Shown: piece by piece, positions 10,693 to 19,647 of the stretch
Position numbering within the stretch: the stretch's first letter is position 1
How the letters are laid out: each line of letters opens with the position of its first letter
Assembly: GCA_011390675.1 (NCBI GenBank)
Contig: JAABRX010000006.1
Span: 1 to 41,757, forward strand
Origin: Trueperaceae bacterium
GTDB taxonomy: Bacteria > Deinococcota > Deinococci > Deinococcales > Trueperaceae
DNA: 41,757 bases
Direction: 5' to 3'
The notes under the pieces: generated by a model
What the model saw: the letters and a program-made list of their open reading frames with translations, nothing else
The model's database searches: none
What the model was told of the DNA's origin: nothing
Made by a program: the position numbers and the translations under genes

Positions 10693-12267
10693 CTACAGCG
10701 CGTCGAACGTCGCCTCCCCCGCCAGGAAGGTCGCCCGCACCGCCAGGTCGTCGAGGTCGTCGACGGGGTCGTGGTCCAGAAGCGCCACGTCGGCGTCGGC
10801 GCCGACCCGAAGCACCCCGGACCGCCCCTCGCGACCGATGGCGAAGGCGGCACCGGCACCGTAGGCGCGCAGCGCCTCCTCGACGGTGAGGGCTTGGTCC
10901 GGCCCCAACGGTGCTCCGTCGACGCCCATGCGCCCCACCGCGGCGCGCAACCCTCGAAAGGGGTCGGGCGACGCCACCGGGGTGTCGCTGCCGAAGGCGA
11001 GCACGGCGCCGGCGTCGAGCAGGTCGCGGGTGCGGTAGGCGCGGTCGAGGCGGTCGGCGAACAAGGCGCGCACCGAGGGCGCGTCGAAGGTCAGGTGGAT
11101 CGGCTGCATCGAGGCCACGACGCCCAGCCGCGCGAGGCGCTCGATGTCGGCGCGGTGCAGGTGCTGGACGTGCTCGATGCGCGGGCGCAGGCCGGCGGCG
11201 CGCCAGCGCGGCGCGGTCGCCTCGAGCGCATCGAGCACCGCGCGGTTCGCGGCGTCGCCGATCGCGTGCGCGACCGGAGCGAAGCCGGCGTCGGCGGCGA
11301 GCGCGAACCGCTCGTGCAGCACGTCCGGACCGTCGACCGCCACGCCCGTGCCGCCATCCGGGTAGGGCTCGAGGGTCCACGCGGTGCGGCTCCCGAGCGC
11401 GCCGTCGGCGAAGAACTTGGCGCCACCGACCACGAAGAAGTCGCCACCTTGGCCGCCCGCGAGGCCGATCGCGGCGGCGTGCTCCAGGTCGGCGTGCGGG
11501 ATCGCCGCCCACACGCGCAGGGGGTACGCGTCGCCATCGGCGCGGCTCGCTTTGCCGGCGAGCGCTCGCCAGTAGCTCGGCGGTTCGTAGGCCATGTGGT
11601 GGACGGTGGTGATCCCCCGCGCGGCGAGGTCGGCGGCGGCCTCGTCGAGCGCCGCCGCGAGCGCCGCCGCGTCGGGTCGCGGCAACCGGTCCCACACCAG
11701 GTGCAGCGCCCGCTCCAGGAGCAGCCCGGTCGGAGCGCCCTCGTCGTCGCGCACCACGGTCCCGTGCTCAGGGTCGGGGGTGGCGGCGTCGACGCCCGCG
11801 AACGCCAGCGCCGCCGTGTTGACCCACGCCGAGTGGTGGTCCTGGGAGCGCAGCAGCACCGGGTGGTGCGGCGCCACCCGGTCGAGGTCCTCACGCCGCA
11901 GGGTGGCGACCCCCCAGCGCTGCAGCGCGAACCCGGCACCCAGGACCCAGGACCCCGCCGGGCGCGCGCGGACCGCCTCGGCGACGCGCCGGAGCCCCTC
12001 GTCGAGGGTGTCGGCGTCGTCGAGCCGCACCTGCGACAGCTCGAGGCCGTGCTGGGTCAGGTGCACGTGGGCATCGTGGAAGCCCGGCAGCGCGCAGGCA
12101 CCGGGCGCCTCGAGGACGCGGGTGGTCGGGCCCACCAGGGCGTGGGCGCCCGCGCGATCGCCCACGTAGGCGACGCGGCCGGCGCGCCAGGCCACCGCCT
12201 CGGCGAGGGGCTGAGCGGGGTCGCCGGTGCGCACCCGGCCGGGGAGGAGGAGGACGTCGGCGGTCAT
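10693..12267 (-). CDS. YtcJ-type amidohydrolase
   Basis: A 524-aa metal-dependent hydrolase of the amidohydrolase superfamily, YtcJ/AepA-like group. The metal-binding HxH is H67/H69 (in FHDAHVHL). Further family markers are AKFFADGALGSRTA, the histidines in VAHAIGD and IEHVQH, and the aspartate in AFGSDTPV. The length matches the family (about 520-550 aa). Members hydrolyse amide bonds of varied small molecules, so the substrate cannot be named. The ATG at 12267 lies 6 nt after a TAGGCT hexamer that overlaps the stop codon of the upstream RNHCP gene, so it can be transcribed on its own and without a leader. Confidence 0.9.
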   Translation of the reverse strand: MTADVLLLPGRVRTGDPAQPLAEAVAWRAGRVAYVGDRAGAHALVGPTTRVLEAPGACALPGFHDAHVHLTQHGLELSQVRLDDADTLDEGLRRVAEAVRARPAGSWVLGAGFALQRWGVATLRREDLDRVAPHHPVLLRSQDHHSAWVNTAALAFAGVDAATPDPEHGTVVRDDEGAPTGLLLERALHLVWDRLPRPDAAALAAALDEAAADLAARGITTVHHMAYEPPSYWRALAGKASRADGDAYPLRVWAAIPHADLEHAAAIGLAGGQGGDFFVVGGAKFFADGALGSRTAWTLEPYPDGGTGVAVDGPDVLHERFALAADAGFAPVAHAIGDAANRAVLDALEATAPRWRAAGLRPRIEHVQHLHRADIERLARLGVVASMQPIHLTFDAPSVRALFADRLDRAYRTRDLLDAGAVLAFGSDTPVASPDPFRGLRAAVGRMGVDGAPLGPDQALTVEEALRAYGAGAAFAIGREGRSGVLRVGADADVALLDHDPVDDLDDLAVRATFLAGEATFDAL

Positions 12268-12273
12268 CCGCGA

Positions 12274-12279
12274 AGCCTA
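12274..12279 (-). promoter_or_regulatory. Leaderless-type -10 for the amidohydrolase, overlapping a stop codon
   Basis: TAGGCT on the minus strand, 6 nt before the ATG at 12267. Its first three bases are the TAG stop codon of the RNHCP gene (12277-12279). Confidence 0.65.
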
Positions 12280-12627
12280 CCAACGCCCCCGGTCGCCGGG
12301 CGCCCGCGCCGAGAGGGCGGCGAGCGCCTCGAGGTCGTCGGGGCGGATGGGGTCGTCCAGCGCCGCCTTGTTGCGGCGCACCGCGCCGCACCGTTCGCAG
12401 CGGTGGACGATGACCCACCCCTTCTTGCCGCTCTGCTCCACCCCGACGGGCACGAGCAGCCCGCCGCAGTCGCTCGCGCGGTCGCCCGGGTTCACGTCGA
12501 CGTGCAGCGAGTGCAGGCAGGCGGGGCAGTGGTTGCGGTACGAGCCGTTCGCGAGCGGCGGCACGTCGGCGCCGCAGTGGGCGCAGACGAAGCCCTGGTT
12601 GGTCCCGATCGCGACGAAGCGGCGCAC
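12277..12627 (-). CDS. RNHCP domain zinc-ribbon protein
   Basis: A 116-aa small protein with four Cys-pair-type elements: CAHC near the N-terminus, the family-defining RNHCPACL followed by HVDVNPGDRASDC, and CERC further on. This is the RNHCP domain, whose function is not known; the cysteines suggest one or two zinc ribbons. The GTG at 12627 is chosen because TAGGCT lies 6 nt upstream and the protein then starts just before the first conserved block. It sits between the photolyase and the amidohydrolase with only 9-nt gaps on both sides, yet each gene appears to have its own -10 element. Confidence 0.85.
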   Translation of the reverse strand: MRRFVAIGTNQGFVCAHCGADVPPLANGSYRNHCPACLHSLHVDVNPGDRASDCGGLLVPVGVEQSGKKGWVIVHRCERCGAVRRNKAALDDPIRPDDLEALAALSARAPGDRGRW

Positions 12628-12633
12628 GGCCCA

Positions 12634-12639
12634 AGCCTA
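12634..12639 (-). promoter_or_regulatory. Leaderless-type -10 for the RNHCP gene, overlapping a stop codon
   Basis: TAGGCT on the minus strand, 6 nt before the GTG at 12627. Its TAG is the stop codon of the photolyase gene (12637-12639). Confidence 0.65.
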
Positions 12640-14070
12640 CGGCGCGTCGTGGAGCCGTGCGACCTCCGCGGCGACCGCGCGCACGTAGGCCTCCGGGTCG
12701 GTCTTGCGCTTCAGCCCCCCCTGGGTCATCGAGCGCACGTTGCCGAAGACCGGCCGCTCGGTCCATGGACGGTCGTGCAGCCCGAACACCCACCCGACGC
12801 CGGCGTACGAGTTCGGGTCGACGCCGTCGAGGTGGAAGCGGTCGTTCCAGCGCAGGAGCCGCGCGTACGCCTCCTCGGGCGTGTCGCTCCACTCCAGCAC
12901 CTTCTTCCCCCAGTACATGCGCATGTGGTTGTGCTGGTAGCCCGTGGCCACGGACTGGCGCATGGCGGCGTTCCAGTACGGGTCGTCGCTCTCGGCGGCC
13001 TCCAGCGTGGCGTCGTCGTAGCGCGCCGGCCGCGGGTCGTCCGCGTGCGCCGCCAGCGTGCGGCGCGCCCACGCGGGGAGGCCCTCGTAGCGGTCGTAGT
13101 CGGGGTTGCGCACGACGTGGTTGACCGCCAACTCGCGGCGTACGAGGAGCTCCTCGACGAACGACGCGACGTTCGCCTCCCCCGCCGCCGGCGCCTCCGC
13201 CCGCGCCGCGCGCACCGCCTCGACCGGCGACACCTGCCCGCAGCGCAGGTACATGCCCAGGTACGAGACGCGCGCGCGATGCGGCTGGTTGCGGTCGTCG
13301 GCGTAGCCGTGCAACGCACCCGCCACGAAGGACTCGAGGCGCGCGGCCCCCGCCCGTTCGCCTCCGGGGTACAGGGCCTCGACCGGCGCCACCGAGGCAT
13401 CGACGTCGAGGTGCGCCACGAGCGACGGCACGTCGTCGAGCGTGTTGGCGACGCTCACGAAGCGCCCGATCGCCGGTGCGCCGCCGCTCCATGGCTGCGG
13501 GGCCGGCGCGTCGGCGACCGGGTCGAGGTACGCCTCGAACACCCGGTGGAGCTTGGGCCGCAGGGTGCGCGCCATGTACTCCGCCTTGGAGCTCGCGACG
13601 TCGACCGGAACGACCACGTCGCCCTCGACCTGCACGACCGGGCACGCCGCGTCGGCCGCCACGCGCTCGCGCTGGGCGACGTCGGCGCGCAGGTAGCCGC
13701 GGTCGACCACCAGGACCGCAGCGTCCGCCGCCGCCGCGAGCGCGACGTCCACCGGATCCGCGATCGCGAAGGCGAAGCCGACGCCCAGGTCGGCCAGGCC
13801 GTCGCGGACGTCGCGCCACCCCTGGAGCTCGAAGGTCGCCGACCGCGCGGTGGCGCGCGCACCCTCGGGCGCCATGGCGCCGACGACCGCGAGCGGGCGC
13901 CCGAGCTCGGCCGCGAGCGCGCGGGCGTGGGCGAGCGCCGGGTTGGCTCGGGTGCGCTGGCTCCGCTGCATCCAGTACACGACCGGTCCCTCGGCGCGCG
14001 GCGCACCGTCGCGCAGCACGTGGACGCGGTCGGGGTGGACGCCGGGTGGGGTGAGGGCGGGGTGCGCCAT
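12637..14070 (-). CDS. phr: Class II deoxyribodipyrimidine (CPD) photolyase
   Basis: A 477-aa flavoprotein that repairs UV-induced cyclobutane pyrimidine dimers using light. The class II assignment rests on the N-terminal YWMQRSQRTRANPAL, the HNHMRMYWGKK block and the C-terminal LDGVDPNSYAG followed by WVFGLHDRPW and RPVFGNVR. The length is typical of class II enzymes (450-480 aa). The ATG at 14070 follows a TACGCT hexamer by 6 nt and has no Shine-Dalgarno, so it is probably leaderless. It heads a tandem run of three minus-strand genes and is divergent from the ABC-F gene. Confidence 0.96.
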   Translation of the reverse strand: MAHPALTPPGVHPDRVHVLRDGAPRAEGPVVYWMQRSQRTRANPALAHARALAAELGRPLAVVGAMAPEGARATARSATFELQGWRDVRDGLADLGVGFAFAIADPVDVALAAAADAAVLVVDRGYLRADVAQRERVAADAACPVVQVEGDVVVPVDVASSKAEYMARTLRPKLHRVFEAYLDPVADAPAPQPWSGGAPAIGRFVSVANTLDDVPSLVAHLDVDASVAPVEALYPGGERAGAARLESFVAGALHGYADDRNQPHRARVSYLGMYLRCGQVSPVEAVRAARAEAPAAGEANVASFVEELLVRRELAVNHVVRNPDYDRYEGLPAWARRTLAAHADDPRPARYDDATLEAAESDDPYWNAAMRQSVATGYQHNHMRMYWGKKVLEWSDTPEEAYARLLRWNDRFHLDGVDPNSYAGVGWVFGLHDRPWTERPVFGNVRSMTQGGLKRKTDPEAYVRAVAAEVARLHDAP

Positions 14071-14076
14071 GGCCGG

Positions 14077-14082
14077 AGCGTA
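14077..14082 (-). promoter_or_regulatory. Leaderless-type -10 for the photolyase gene
   Basis: TACGCT on the minus strand, 6 nt before the ATG at 14070; no Shine-Dalgarno in the gap. Confidence 0.6.
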
Positions 14083-14124
14083 CGCCCCGCGCGTCCGCGA
14101 CGAACGTGCGCCTCGGCACGCGCG

Positions 14125-14130
14125 TAGCAT
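14125..14130 (+). promoter_or_regulatory. -10-like element for the ABC-F gene
   Basis: TAGCAT on the plus strand, 43 nt upstream of the ATG at 14174. No in-frame start lies at the 6-7 nt distance seen for leaderless genes, so a short leader is predicted. Confidence 0.4.
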
Positions 14131-14173
14131 GGGTCGGCAGCGATCCCGAACGCAGGCGACGCCGCCCGTCCCC

Positions 14174-16423
14174 ATGCTGGTGCGCACCGAGACCCTCACC
14201 CTCCGCCTCGGCGACCGCGAGCTCGTGCGCGGCCTCGAGCTCGAGCTCGCGGCCGGAGACCGGCTGGCGCTGGTGGGTCGCAACGGCAGCGGCAAGTCGA
14301 CGCTCCTCGCCGCCCTGGCGGGGGCGACGACCGCGATCGTCGAGGGGCGCGTACGGCGCGCGCCGGGCGTGTGGTGGGCGCACGTTCGGCAGGCGGAGTC
14401 GGACGGGCCCGCCGCCGAGGAGCGGCTCGTGGACGTCGCCGCGGCCGCCCTGGCCCCATTGCGCGCGCTCGGCGCCGAGGTGGCGGCCACCGCGCTCACC
14501 CTCGGCGACCGGCCGGACGGCGCGGCGCTCGACGCCTACGGTGCGCTGCAGGCCGCCTTCGAGGCGCGCGGTGGCTACGCGGCCGACCGCCGCCTCGCCG
14601 AAGCGCTCGACCGCGTCGGCCTCGCCGCCGCCGCGGAGCACCCGGCCGCGACCGCCTCCGGAGGCGAGCGGCGCCGGGCGCGTCTCGCCGGGGCGCTGGC
14701 GGCGGGCGTCGACGTGCTGCTGCTCGACGAGCCGACGAACCACCTCGACCTCGAGGCCCGGGCGTGGCTCGGCCAACGGCTCGTCGCGCACGAGGGCGCG
14801 GTCGCGTTCGCCAGCCACGACCGCGCGCTGATCGACGCGGTCGCGACCCACGTCCTCGTCCTGGGCGAGGCGGGTCCGGCCCGCGTGCGCCGAGGGGGCT
14901 GGAGCGCGTACGTGCGCGACCGCACGCACTCGGAGGCCACGGATGCGAAGGCCGCCAAGCTGCGGTCCCGGCGCGTCGCCGAGCTCGAGGCGATGGCCGC
15001 CGAGCTCCGCGCCCAAGGGCACCGCACCGCCCAAGTCCGGCGGCGCAGGGCGGAGCGCGAGGCGGCGGCGCTCCGCGCCGTGGCCGCGCCGACGCCGGTA
15101 GCGTCCGGACCGCGCATCGCCCTGGACGGCGCCGCGGCTTCGGCGGGTGGCGAGGTCGCGCGCTTCGCCCATCTGACGTGGGGTGCGGTGCTCGACGACG
15201 CGGCGCTGACGCTCCACGCCGGCGAGCGGCTCGCGCTCGTGGGGCGCAACGGCGTCGGCAAGAGCACCCTGCTGCGCCTGATCGCCGGAGAAGCGGCGAG
15301 CGAGGACCCGCGCGCGCGCACCTGGTGGCGCCGCGGTGCCCGGGTGGTGCACGTCGACCAGCTGCGCCGCGGCCTCGCCGACGAGGTCGCCCCTCGCGAA
15401 GCGCTCGCCACGTGGGTGAGCGAACCGCGCGCCGACGGGCTGCTCGCGCTCGTCGGATTGCCGCGCTCCACCTGGTCGCGGCCGGCGGCCACCCTTTCGG
15501 GCGGCGAACGAGCCCGCGCGGCGGCCGCGCTGCTGATGGCGCGCGAAGCCGACGTGCTGCTGCTCGACGAGCCGACGAACGACCTCGACCTCGCCACCAC
15601 CGAGGCCCTCGAGGGGGCGCTCGCCACCAGCGCCGCGACGATCGTGATCGCCACCCACGACGCGCGCACGATCGAGGCGCTCGGCGCCGAGGTCGTCACC
15701 TTCGAAGCGGGGCGGTTGGTGCGCTGGCGCGGCGGGCTCGACGGCTGGCGCCGCGGCGCACGCCGCCGCGAGGCAACCGCGGAGGGAGCCGCGATCGCGG
15801 CTGCGGCGACCGCGCCCCACCCCGAGCCGATCGTCGGTGCCGGGGAGCCGACCGACCCGGCGGCCCAAGACGCTGCGCGCACCGCGGCCGACGCCGCCCT
15901 CGACGACCCGGTGCGGTGGAGCGAACGCGAGCGCGGCCGGTGGCGCGATCGCCGGCGCGGGCTCGAGGAGGCGCTGATCGAGGAACTCGAACGCAGGCTG
16001 CCCGCGCCGCGGCCGTCGTTTCGCACGCGAGCAGGCGGGTGGACCGTCTGGGCCGACCGACGCGACGACGGGCTCGCCGCGTGGCTCGACGGCGGCGCGA
16101 GCGACCCGGCGGCCGCCGTTGCCGTGCGGGTCCTGGAGGCGGACGGACGGCGCGTCGCGCATCTGGTCGTCCCGAGGCCCGAAGACCGTGCGCTCGCGGG
16201 CTGGGCGCGGGAGGCGTTGCTGGTCGGCGCGGCGCGGCTCGCCTTCTACGTGTTCGACGTCGACGCGGTGCAGGTCGCGACCGACCGACCGCCCGGCGGC
16301 GGCTTCGCCGCGTGGGCGCCGGGCTGGTGGTGGTGGCCGCGCGCCGAACTCGAACGCGCGGAACGGTGGCGCCGGACGGCAGGCACCCCGACGCGCCGCC
16401 ACCGGCGCCGCCGACGGCGCTAG
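14174..16423 (+). CDS. ABC-F family ATPase with an additional C-terminal domain
   Basis: A 749-aa soluble protein with two ABC cassettes and no membrane segments, as in ABC-F factors that act on ribosomes. Cassette 1 has GRNGSGKST, signature ASGGERRR and LLLDEPTNHLD. Cassette 2 has GRNGVGKST, LSGGERAR and LLLDEPTNDLD. A charged linker rich in Arg/Glu joins them. Typical members are 520-650 aa. Here a long acidic/alanine stretch is followed by a region from about residue 614 to 735 containing GGWTVWADRRDDGLAAWLDGG, a helical part, Trp-rich WAPGWWWWP, and a basic tail ending in a run of arginines. I do not recognise this C-terminal domain. The ATG lacks an obvious Shine-Dalgarno. The TAG stop forms part of the next gene's -10. 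Confidence 0.9.
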   Translation: MLVRTETLTLRLGDRELVRGLELELAAGDRLALVGRNGSGKSTLLAALAGATTAIVEGRVRRAPGVWWAHVRQAESDGPAAEERLVDVAAAALAPLRALGAEVAATALTLGDRPDGAALDAYGALQAAFEARGGYAADRRLAEALDRVGLAAAAEHPAATASGGERRRARLAGALAAGVDVLLLDEPTNHLDLEARAWLGQRLVAHEGAVAFASHDRALIDAVATHVLVLGEAGPARVRRGGWSAYVRDRTHSEATDAKAAKLRSRRVAELEAMAAELRAQGHRTAQVRRRRAEREAAALRAVAAPTPVASGPRIALDGAAASAGGEVARFAHLTWGAVLDDAALTLHAGERLALVGRNGVGKSTLLRLIAGEAASEDPRARTWWRRGARVVHVDQLRRGLADEVAPREALATWVSEPRADGLLALVGLPRSTWSRPAATLSGGERARAAAALLMAREADVLLLDEPTNDLDLATTEALEGALATSAATIVIATHDARTIEALGAEVVTFEAGRLVRWRGGLDGWRRGARRREATAEGAAIAAAATAPHPEPIVGAGEPTDPAAQDAARTAADAALDDPVRWSERERGRWRDRRRGLEEALIEELERRLPAPRPSFRTRAGGWTVWADRRDDGLAAWLDGGASDPAAAVAVRVLEADGRRVAHLVVPRPEDRALAGWAREALLVGAARLAFYVFDVDAVQVATDRPPGGGFAAWAPGWWWWPRAELERAERWRRTAGTPTRRHRRRRRR

Positions 16424-16426
16424 GCT
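16421..16426 (+). promoter_or_regulatory. Leaderless-type -10 for the DUF3810 gene, overlapping a stop codon
   Basis: TAGGCT, 6 nt before the ATG at 16433. Its TAG is the stop codon of the ABC-F gene (16421-16423). Confidence 0.65.
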
Positions 16427-16432
16427 GAACGC

Positions 16433-17560
16433 ATGCGTCGCCCGCGCCCGACCGCCTCCCCCTCCGAGCGCCGCCCGCCGCCGATCGGGATGCTCGTGGT
16501 GGCCGCGGTCGCCGCGACGGTCTGGGCGTTGCTGCGGCTCGCGCCCGCGAGCTGGATCGACGGCGCGTGGGTGCACGGCGTCCTCCCCGTCCTCACGAAC
16601 GCGGCGCGTCCGGTGTTGGCCTCGGTGCCCGGATCGCTCACCGGCGCGACGCTCGCCGTGGTGCTCGTGTGGGTGGTGGTCGCCGCCGCGCGGCGCGGCG
16701 CGGCCGGCCGGTGGGCGCTGCTGCTCGCCGTCGCCGCGGTCGCCGGTGCGAGCTTCGAAGCGTCTTGGGCCGTCGGCTACCGGCGCACCCCGCTCGAGGC
16801 CCGCCTCGCGCTCCCGGCCGGGGCTCCGACGGCGACGGACCTCGCCGCAGCGACCGACCGGCTGATCGCGATCGCGACCGAGGCGGCTCCGGCCGACCCG
16901 GCGTCCGTCGACCGCGGCGCACCGTGGCCGACCCCCTCGTGGACGTCCGCCGCCGCCTGCGTCGCCGCCGCGGACGCGGTCGTCAGCGAGCGGCGGACGC
17001 CGCTGGCGCTCGCGGACACGGTGCGCCGGCTGCCCGCCGGAACGATGCTCTCCGGTGGCTTCGCCGGCTTCGTCGGTCCCTGGTGGCGCGAACCGCATCT
17101 GGACGGAGGGTTACCGCCGGCCGCGGCCCGGGCGACCGCCCTCCACGAGCTGGCGCACGCCGCGGGCTGGGCCCGCGAGGCCGAGACCGACGCGCTCGGC
17201 GTCCTCGCCGGTCTGCGGTGCGACGACCCCGAACTGCGGTTCGCCGCCGCGGTGCACGCGCTCGGGCTGCTTCGGGCGGAGCGGGCGCGAGTCGCGCCCG
17301 ACGCGGCGCGCGACCCGCGCCTCGCGACCCTGCCCGAGGCGGTGGAACGCGCCGCCGCGGCCGCCCGGGACGCCGCAGCGGCCTACGCCCGACCGGTGGT
17401 CCGGCGCGCGGCGGGAGCGACGTACGACGCCTACCTGCGCGCCCAGGGGGTGGACGCCGGATTGGCCGACTACGGCCGGGCCGGCGTGCTCGTCGCCGCC
17501 GCGCTCGCGCGCTGCGAGCGCACGGCGGACGCGCTGGTGTGCCCGACGCCGCGCCCCTAG
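16433..17560 (+). CDS. DUF3810 family membrane protein with a zinc-metalloprotease-like motif
   Basis: A 375-aa protein with two to three N-terminal membrane helices (within about residues 19-110) and a larger soluble domain. H238-E239-L-A-H242 followed by GWAREAE (E249 or E251) fits a HExxH...E zinc site and matches the DUF3810 pattern. No substrate or activity is established for this family as far as I know. A proteolytic role at the membrane is inference. The ATG at 16433 lies 6 nt after TAGGCT, so the transcript is probably leaderless. Its 3' end overlaps the convergent M3 peptidase gene, the two sharing a CTAG. Confidence 0.78.
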   Translation: MRRPRPTASPSERRPPPIGMLVVAAVAATVWALLRLAPASWIDGAWVHGVLPVLTNAARPVLASVPGSLTGATLAVVLVWVVVAAARRGAAGRWALLLAVAAVAGASFEASWAVGYRRTPLEARLALPAGAPTATDLAAATDRLIAIATEAAPADPASVDRGAPWPTPSWTSAAACVAAADAVVSERRTPLALADTVRRLPAGTMLSGGFAGFVGPWWREPHLDGGLPPAAARATALHELAHAAGWAREAETDALGVLAGLRCDDPELRFAAAVHALGLLRAERARVAPDAARDPRLATLPEAVERAAAAARDAAAAYARPVVRRAAGATYDAYLRAQGVDAGLADYGRAGVLVAAALARCERTADALVCPTPRP

Positions 17561-19605
17561 GCGCGCGCGGGCGCCGGACCGAGGTTGCGGCGCACCAACG
17601 CCTCGGGGTCGGGGTCGCGCCCCATGAACTCGCGGAACATCACCTCGGCGTCGACCGCGTCGCCGCGCCCCAGGATCGCCGCCACGAAGGCGCGCCCGGT
17701 CGCCTCGTCGAACACGCCGGCCTCCTCGAAGCGGGAGAACGCGTCGGCCTCGAGCGCTTCGCTCCACTTGTAGCTGTAGTAGCCCGATGCGTAGCCACCG
17801 GCCATGATGTGGCTGAACCCGAGGAGGAAGCCGGTGCGCGCGTGCTCCGGCCGCAGGGCGAACGGCGCCATCGTCGCTTGCGCGAAGGCGACCGCGTCGG
17901 CGCCTGGCTCCGGATCGAACTCGACGTGGAGCGCGAGGTCGACGGTAGCGTACGAGAGCTGGCCGAACTGCCCCCACGCCTCCCCGAAGCGGCGCGCCGC
18001 CAGCATGCGTTCGAACAGCTCGTCCGGCATCGGCCGACCGGTCTCGTGGTGGCGCGCGTACAGCGCGACGCCCTCCGGGGTCCACGTCCAGTTCTCGAGG
18101 ATCTGCGACGGGACCTCGATGAAGTCCCACGGCACGGCGGACGCCCCGCGGGCGCGCACCTCGACGCGCGTCAGCAGGTGGTGGAAGAGGTGGCCGTACT
18201 CGTGGAACACGGTGCGGACCTCGTCGGGGGCGAGCAGCGCCGCAGCGTCGCCGTGCGGTGGCGTCAGGTTGCCCACGACGACGCCCACGTGCGGGTCGAA
18301 GCCGCCATCCGGGCGCGGACCGCCCTCGACGAGCCCGTTCATCCACGCGCCCCCGCGCTTGCTCTCGCGCGGGAACCAATCCGTGTAGAAGGTCCCGAGC
18401 TCGGTGCCGTCGTCGGCGGTCGCCGCGTACGCGCGCACGCTCGGATGCCAGACGTCGACGTCCGGGGCCGGTGCGACCGACACCCCGAACAGCCGCCGCA
18501 CCAGGTCGAAGACACCCTCCTCGACGCGATCGAAGGGGAGGTAGGCGCGCAGCGCCTCCTCGTCGAGCCCGAACCGCTCGCGCCGCATCCGCTCGAAGGC
18601 GAAGCGGACGTCCCACGGTTCGAGTCGATCGATCCCGAGGCGGTCGCGCGCGAACGCCGTGAGGTCGGCCAACTCGGCGTCGACGTAGGGGCGGCTGCGC
18701 GCCGCGAGGTCGTCGACGAAGGCGCGCGCCCGTTCGGCGCTGCCGACCATCCGGTCCTCGAGCATCACGTCGGCGAAGGTCGCGTACCCGAGCCGATGCG
18801 CGAGCTCGCGGCGCTTGCTCAAGATCTCCGCGACCACGGGTCGGTTGTCGTGCGCGCCACCGTCGGCCCGGTGCATGAAGGCGCGCCAGAGCGCCTCGCG
18901 CGTGGCGCGGTGCTCGCCGTGCGTGAGGAACGGGAGGTAGCTCGGGGCCTGGAGCGTGAAGCGCCAGCCGTCGACGCCCTTGGCGCGGGCATCGGCGGCG
19001 GCGCGCTCGACCACGGTCGGGGACAAGCCGGCCAGCTCGGCGGGGTCGCGCACGATCCACTCGAAGGCGTTCGTCGCGTCGAGCACGTGGTCGGCGAAGG
19101 TCGTCGAGAGCTTCGCGAGCTCGACGCGCAGCGCCTCCACGGCGGCGCGCTCGGCGGGCGGCAGGTCGGCGCCGGCGCGGCGGAAAGCGCGCAGCGTCTT
19201 CTCCACATGGCGCGTGCGCAGTGGATCGAGGGCCGCGGCCTCGGGCGTCGCGGCGAACTCCGTCAGCGCCGCCCACAGGCCCGGATGCGTGGTGATGGCG
19301 CTGCGGAACTCCTGGTAGCGCGGCTGCACCTCGTGGTGCGCCGCCCGCAGCTCGGGGGAGGTCGCGACCGAGGTCAGGTGGTGGACCGCGCCGTAGGCCC
19401 GGTCGAGCGGTTCGAGGAGGTCGTCCAGGGCCTGCACCGTGTTCGCGTAGGTGCGCTCCGGCATGGCGACGAGCTCGTCGAGCGCGCGCTGCGCGCGCTG
19501 CAGCGCGGCGTCGATCGCCGGGACGACGTCCTCGGCGCGCACCTCGCTCCACCTGCGAAGCGGTGCCGGGTCGAGGAGGGCGGCTTGGGGTTCGGGCACG
19601 TCCAT
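17557..19605 (-). CDS. M3 family zinc oligopeptidase (oligopeptidase A-like)
   Basis: A 682-aa thimet-like metallopeptidase that degrades short peptides in the cytoplasm. The zinc site is H468-E469-Y-G-H472, with E497 (in FIEVPSQILENW) as third ligand exactly 25 residues after H472, as in the family. The substrate-binding GYASGYYSYKWSE block is present near the C-terminus. There is no signal peptide. The ATG at 19605 is preceded by GGAG a few bases upstream. No TANNNT element lies in the 42-nt gap to the upstream signalling gene, so the two are probably co-transcribed. The length matches bacterial PrlC/OpdA-type enzymes. Confidence 0.93.
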   Translation of the reverse strand: MDVPEPQAALLDPAPLRRWSEVRAEDVVPAIDAALQRAQRALDELVAMPERTYANTVQALDDLLEPLDRAYGAVHHLTSVATSPELRAAHHEVQPRYQEFRSAITTHPGLWAALTEFAATPEAAALDPLRTRHVEKTLRAFRRAGADLPPAERAAVEALRVELAKLSTTFADHVLDATNAFEWIVRDPAELAGLSPTVVERAAADARAKGVDGWRFTLQAPSYLPFLTHGEHRATREALWRAFMHRADGGAHDNRPVVAEILSKRRELAHRLGYATFADVMLEDRMVGSAERARAFVDDLAARSRPYVDAELADLTAFARDRLGIDRLEPWDVRFAFERMRRERFGLDEEALRAYLPFDRVEEGVFDLVRRLFGVSVAPAPDVDVWHPSVRAYAATADDGTELGTFYTDWFPRESKRGGAWMNGLVEGGPRPDGGFDPHVGVVVGNLTPPHGDAAALLAPDEVRTVFHEYGHLFHHLLTRVEVRARGASAVPWDFIEVPSQILENWTWTPEGVALYARHHETGRPMPDELFERMLAARRFGEAWGQFGQLSYATVDLALHVEFDPEPGADAVAFAQATMAPFALRPEHARTGFLLGFSHIMAGGYASGYYSYKWSEALEADAFSRFEEAGVFDEATGRAFVAAILGRGDAVDAEVMFREFMGRDPDPEALVRRNLGPAPARA

Positions 19606-19647
19606 GGGTCTCCGTTCGGCCGCGCCGATCGGAGGGCGCGGGATCGA

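Noticed and set aside
11891-17098. 1735-codon minus-strand open frame
   Set aside because: It crosses recognised genes on both strands and encodes Arg/Pro-rich sequence without domains.
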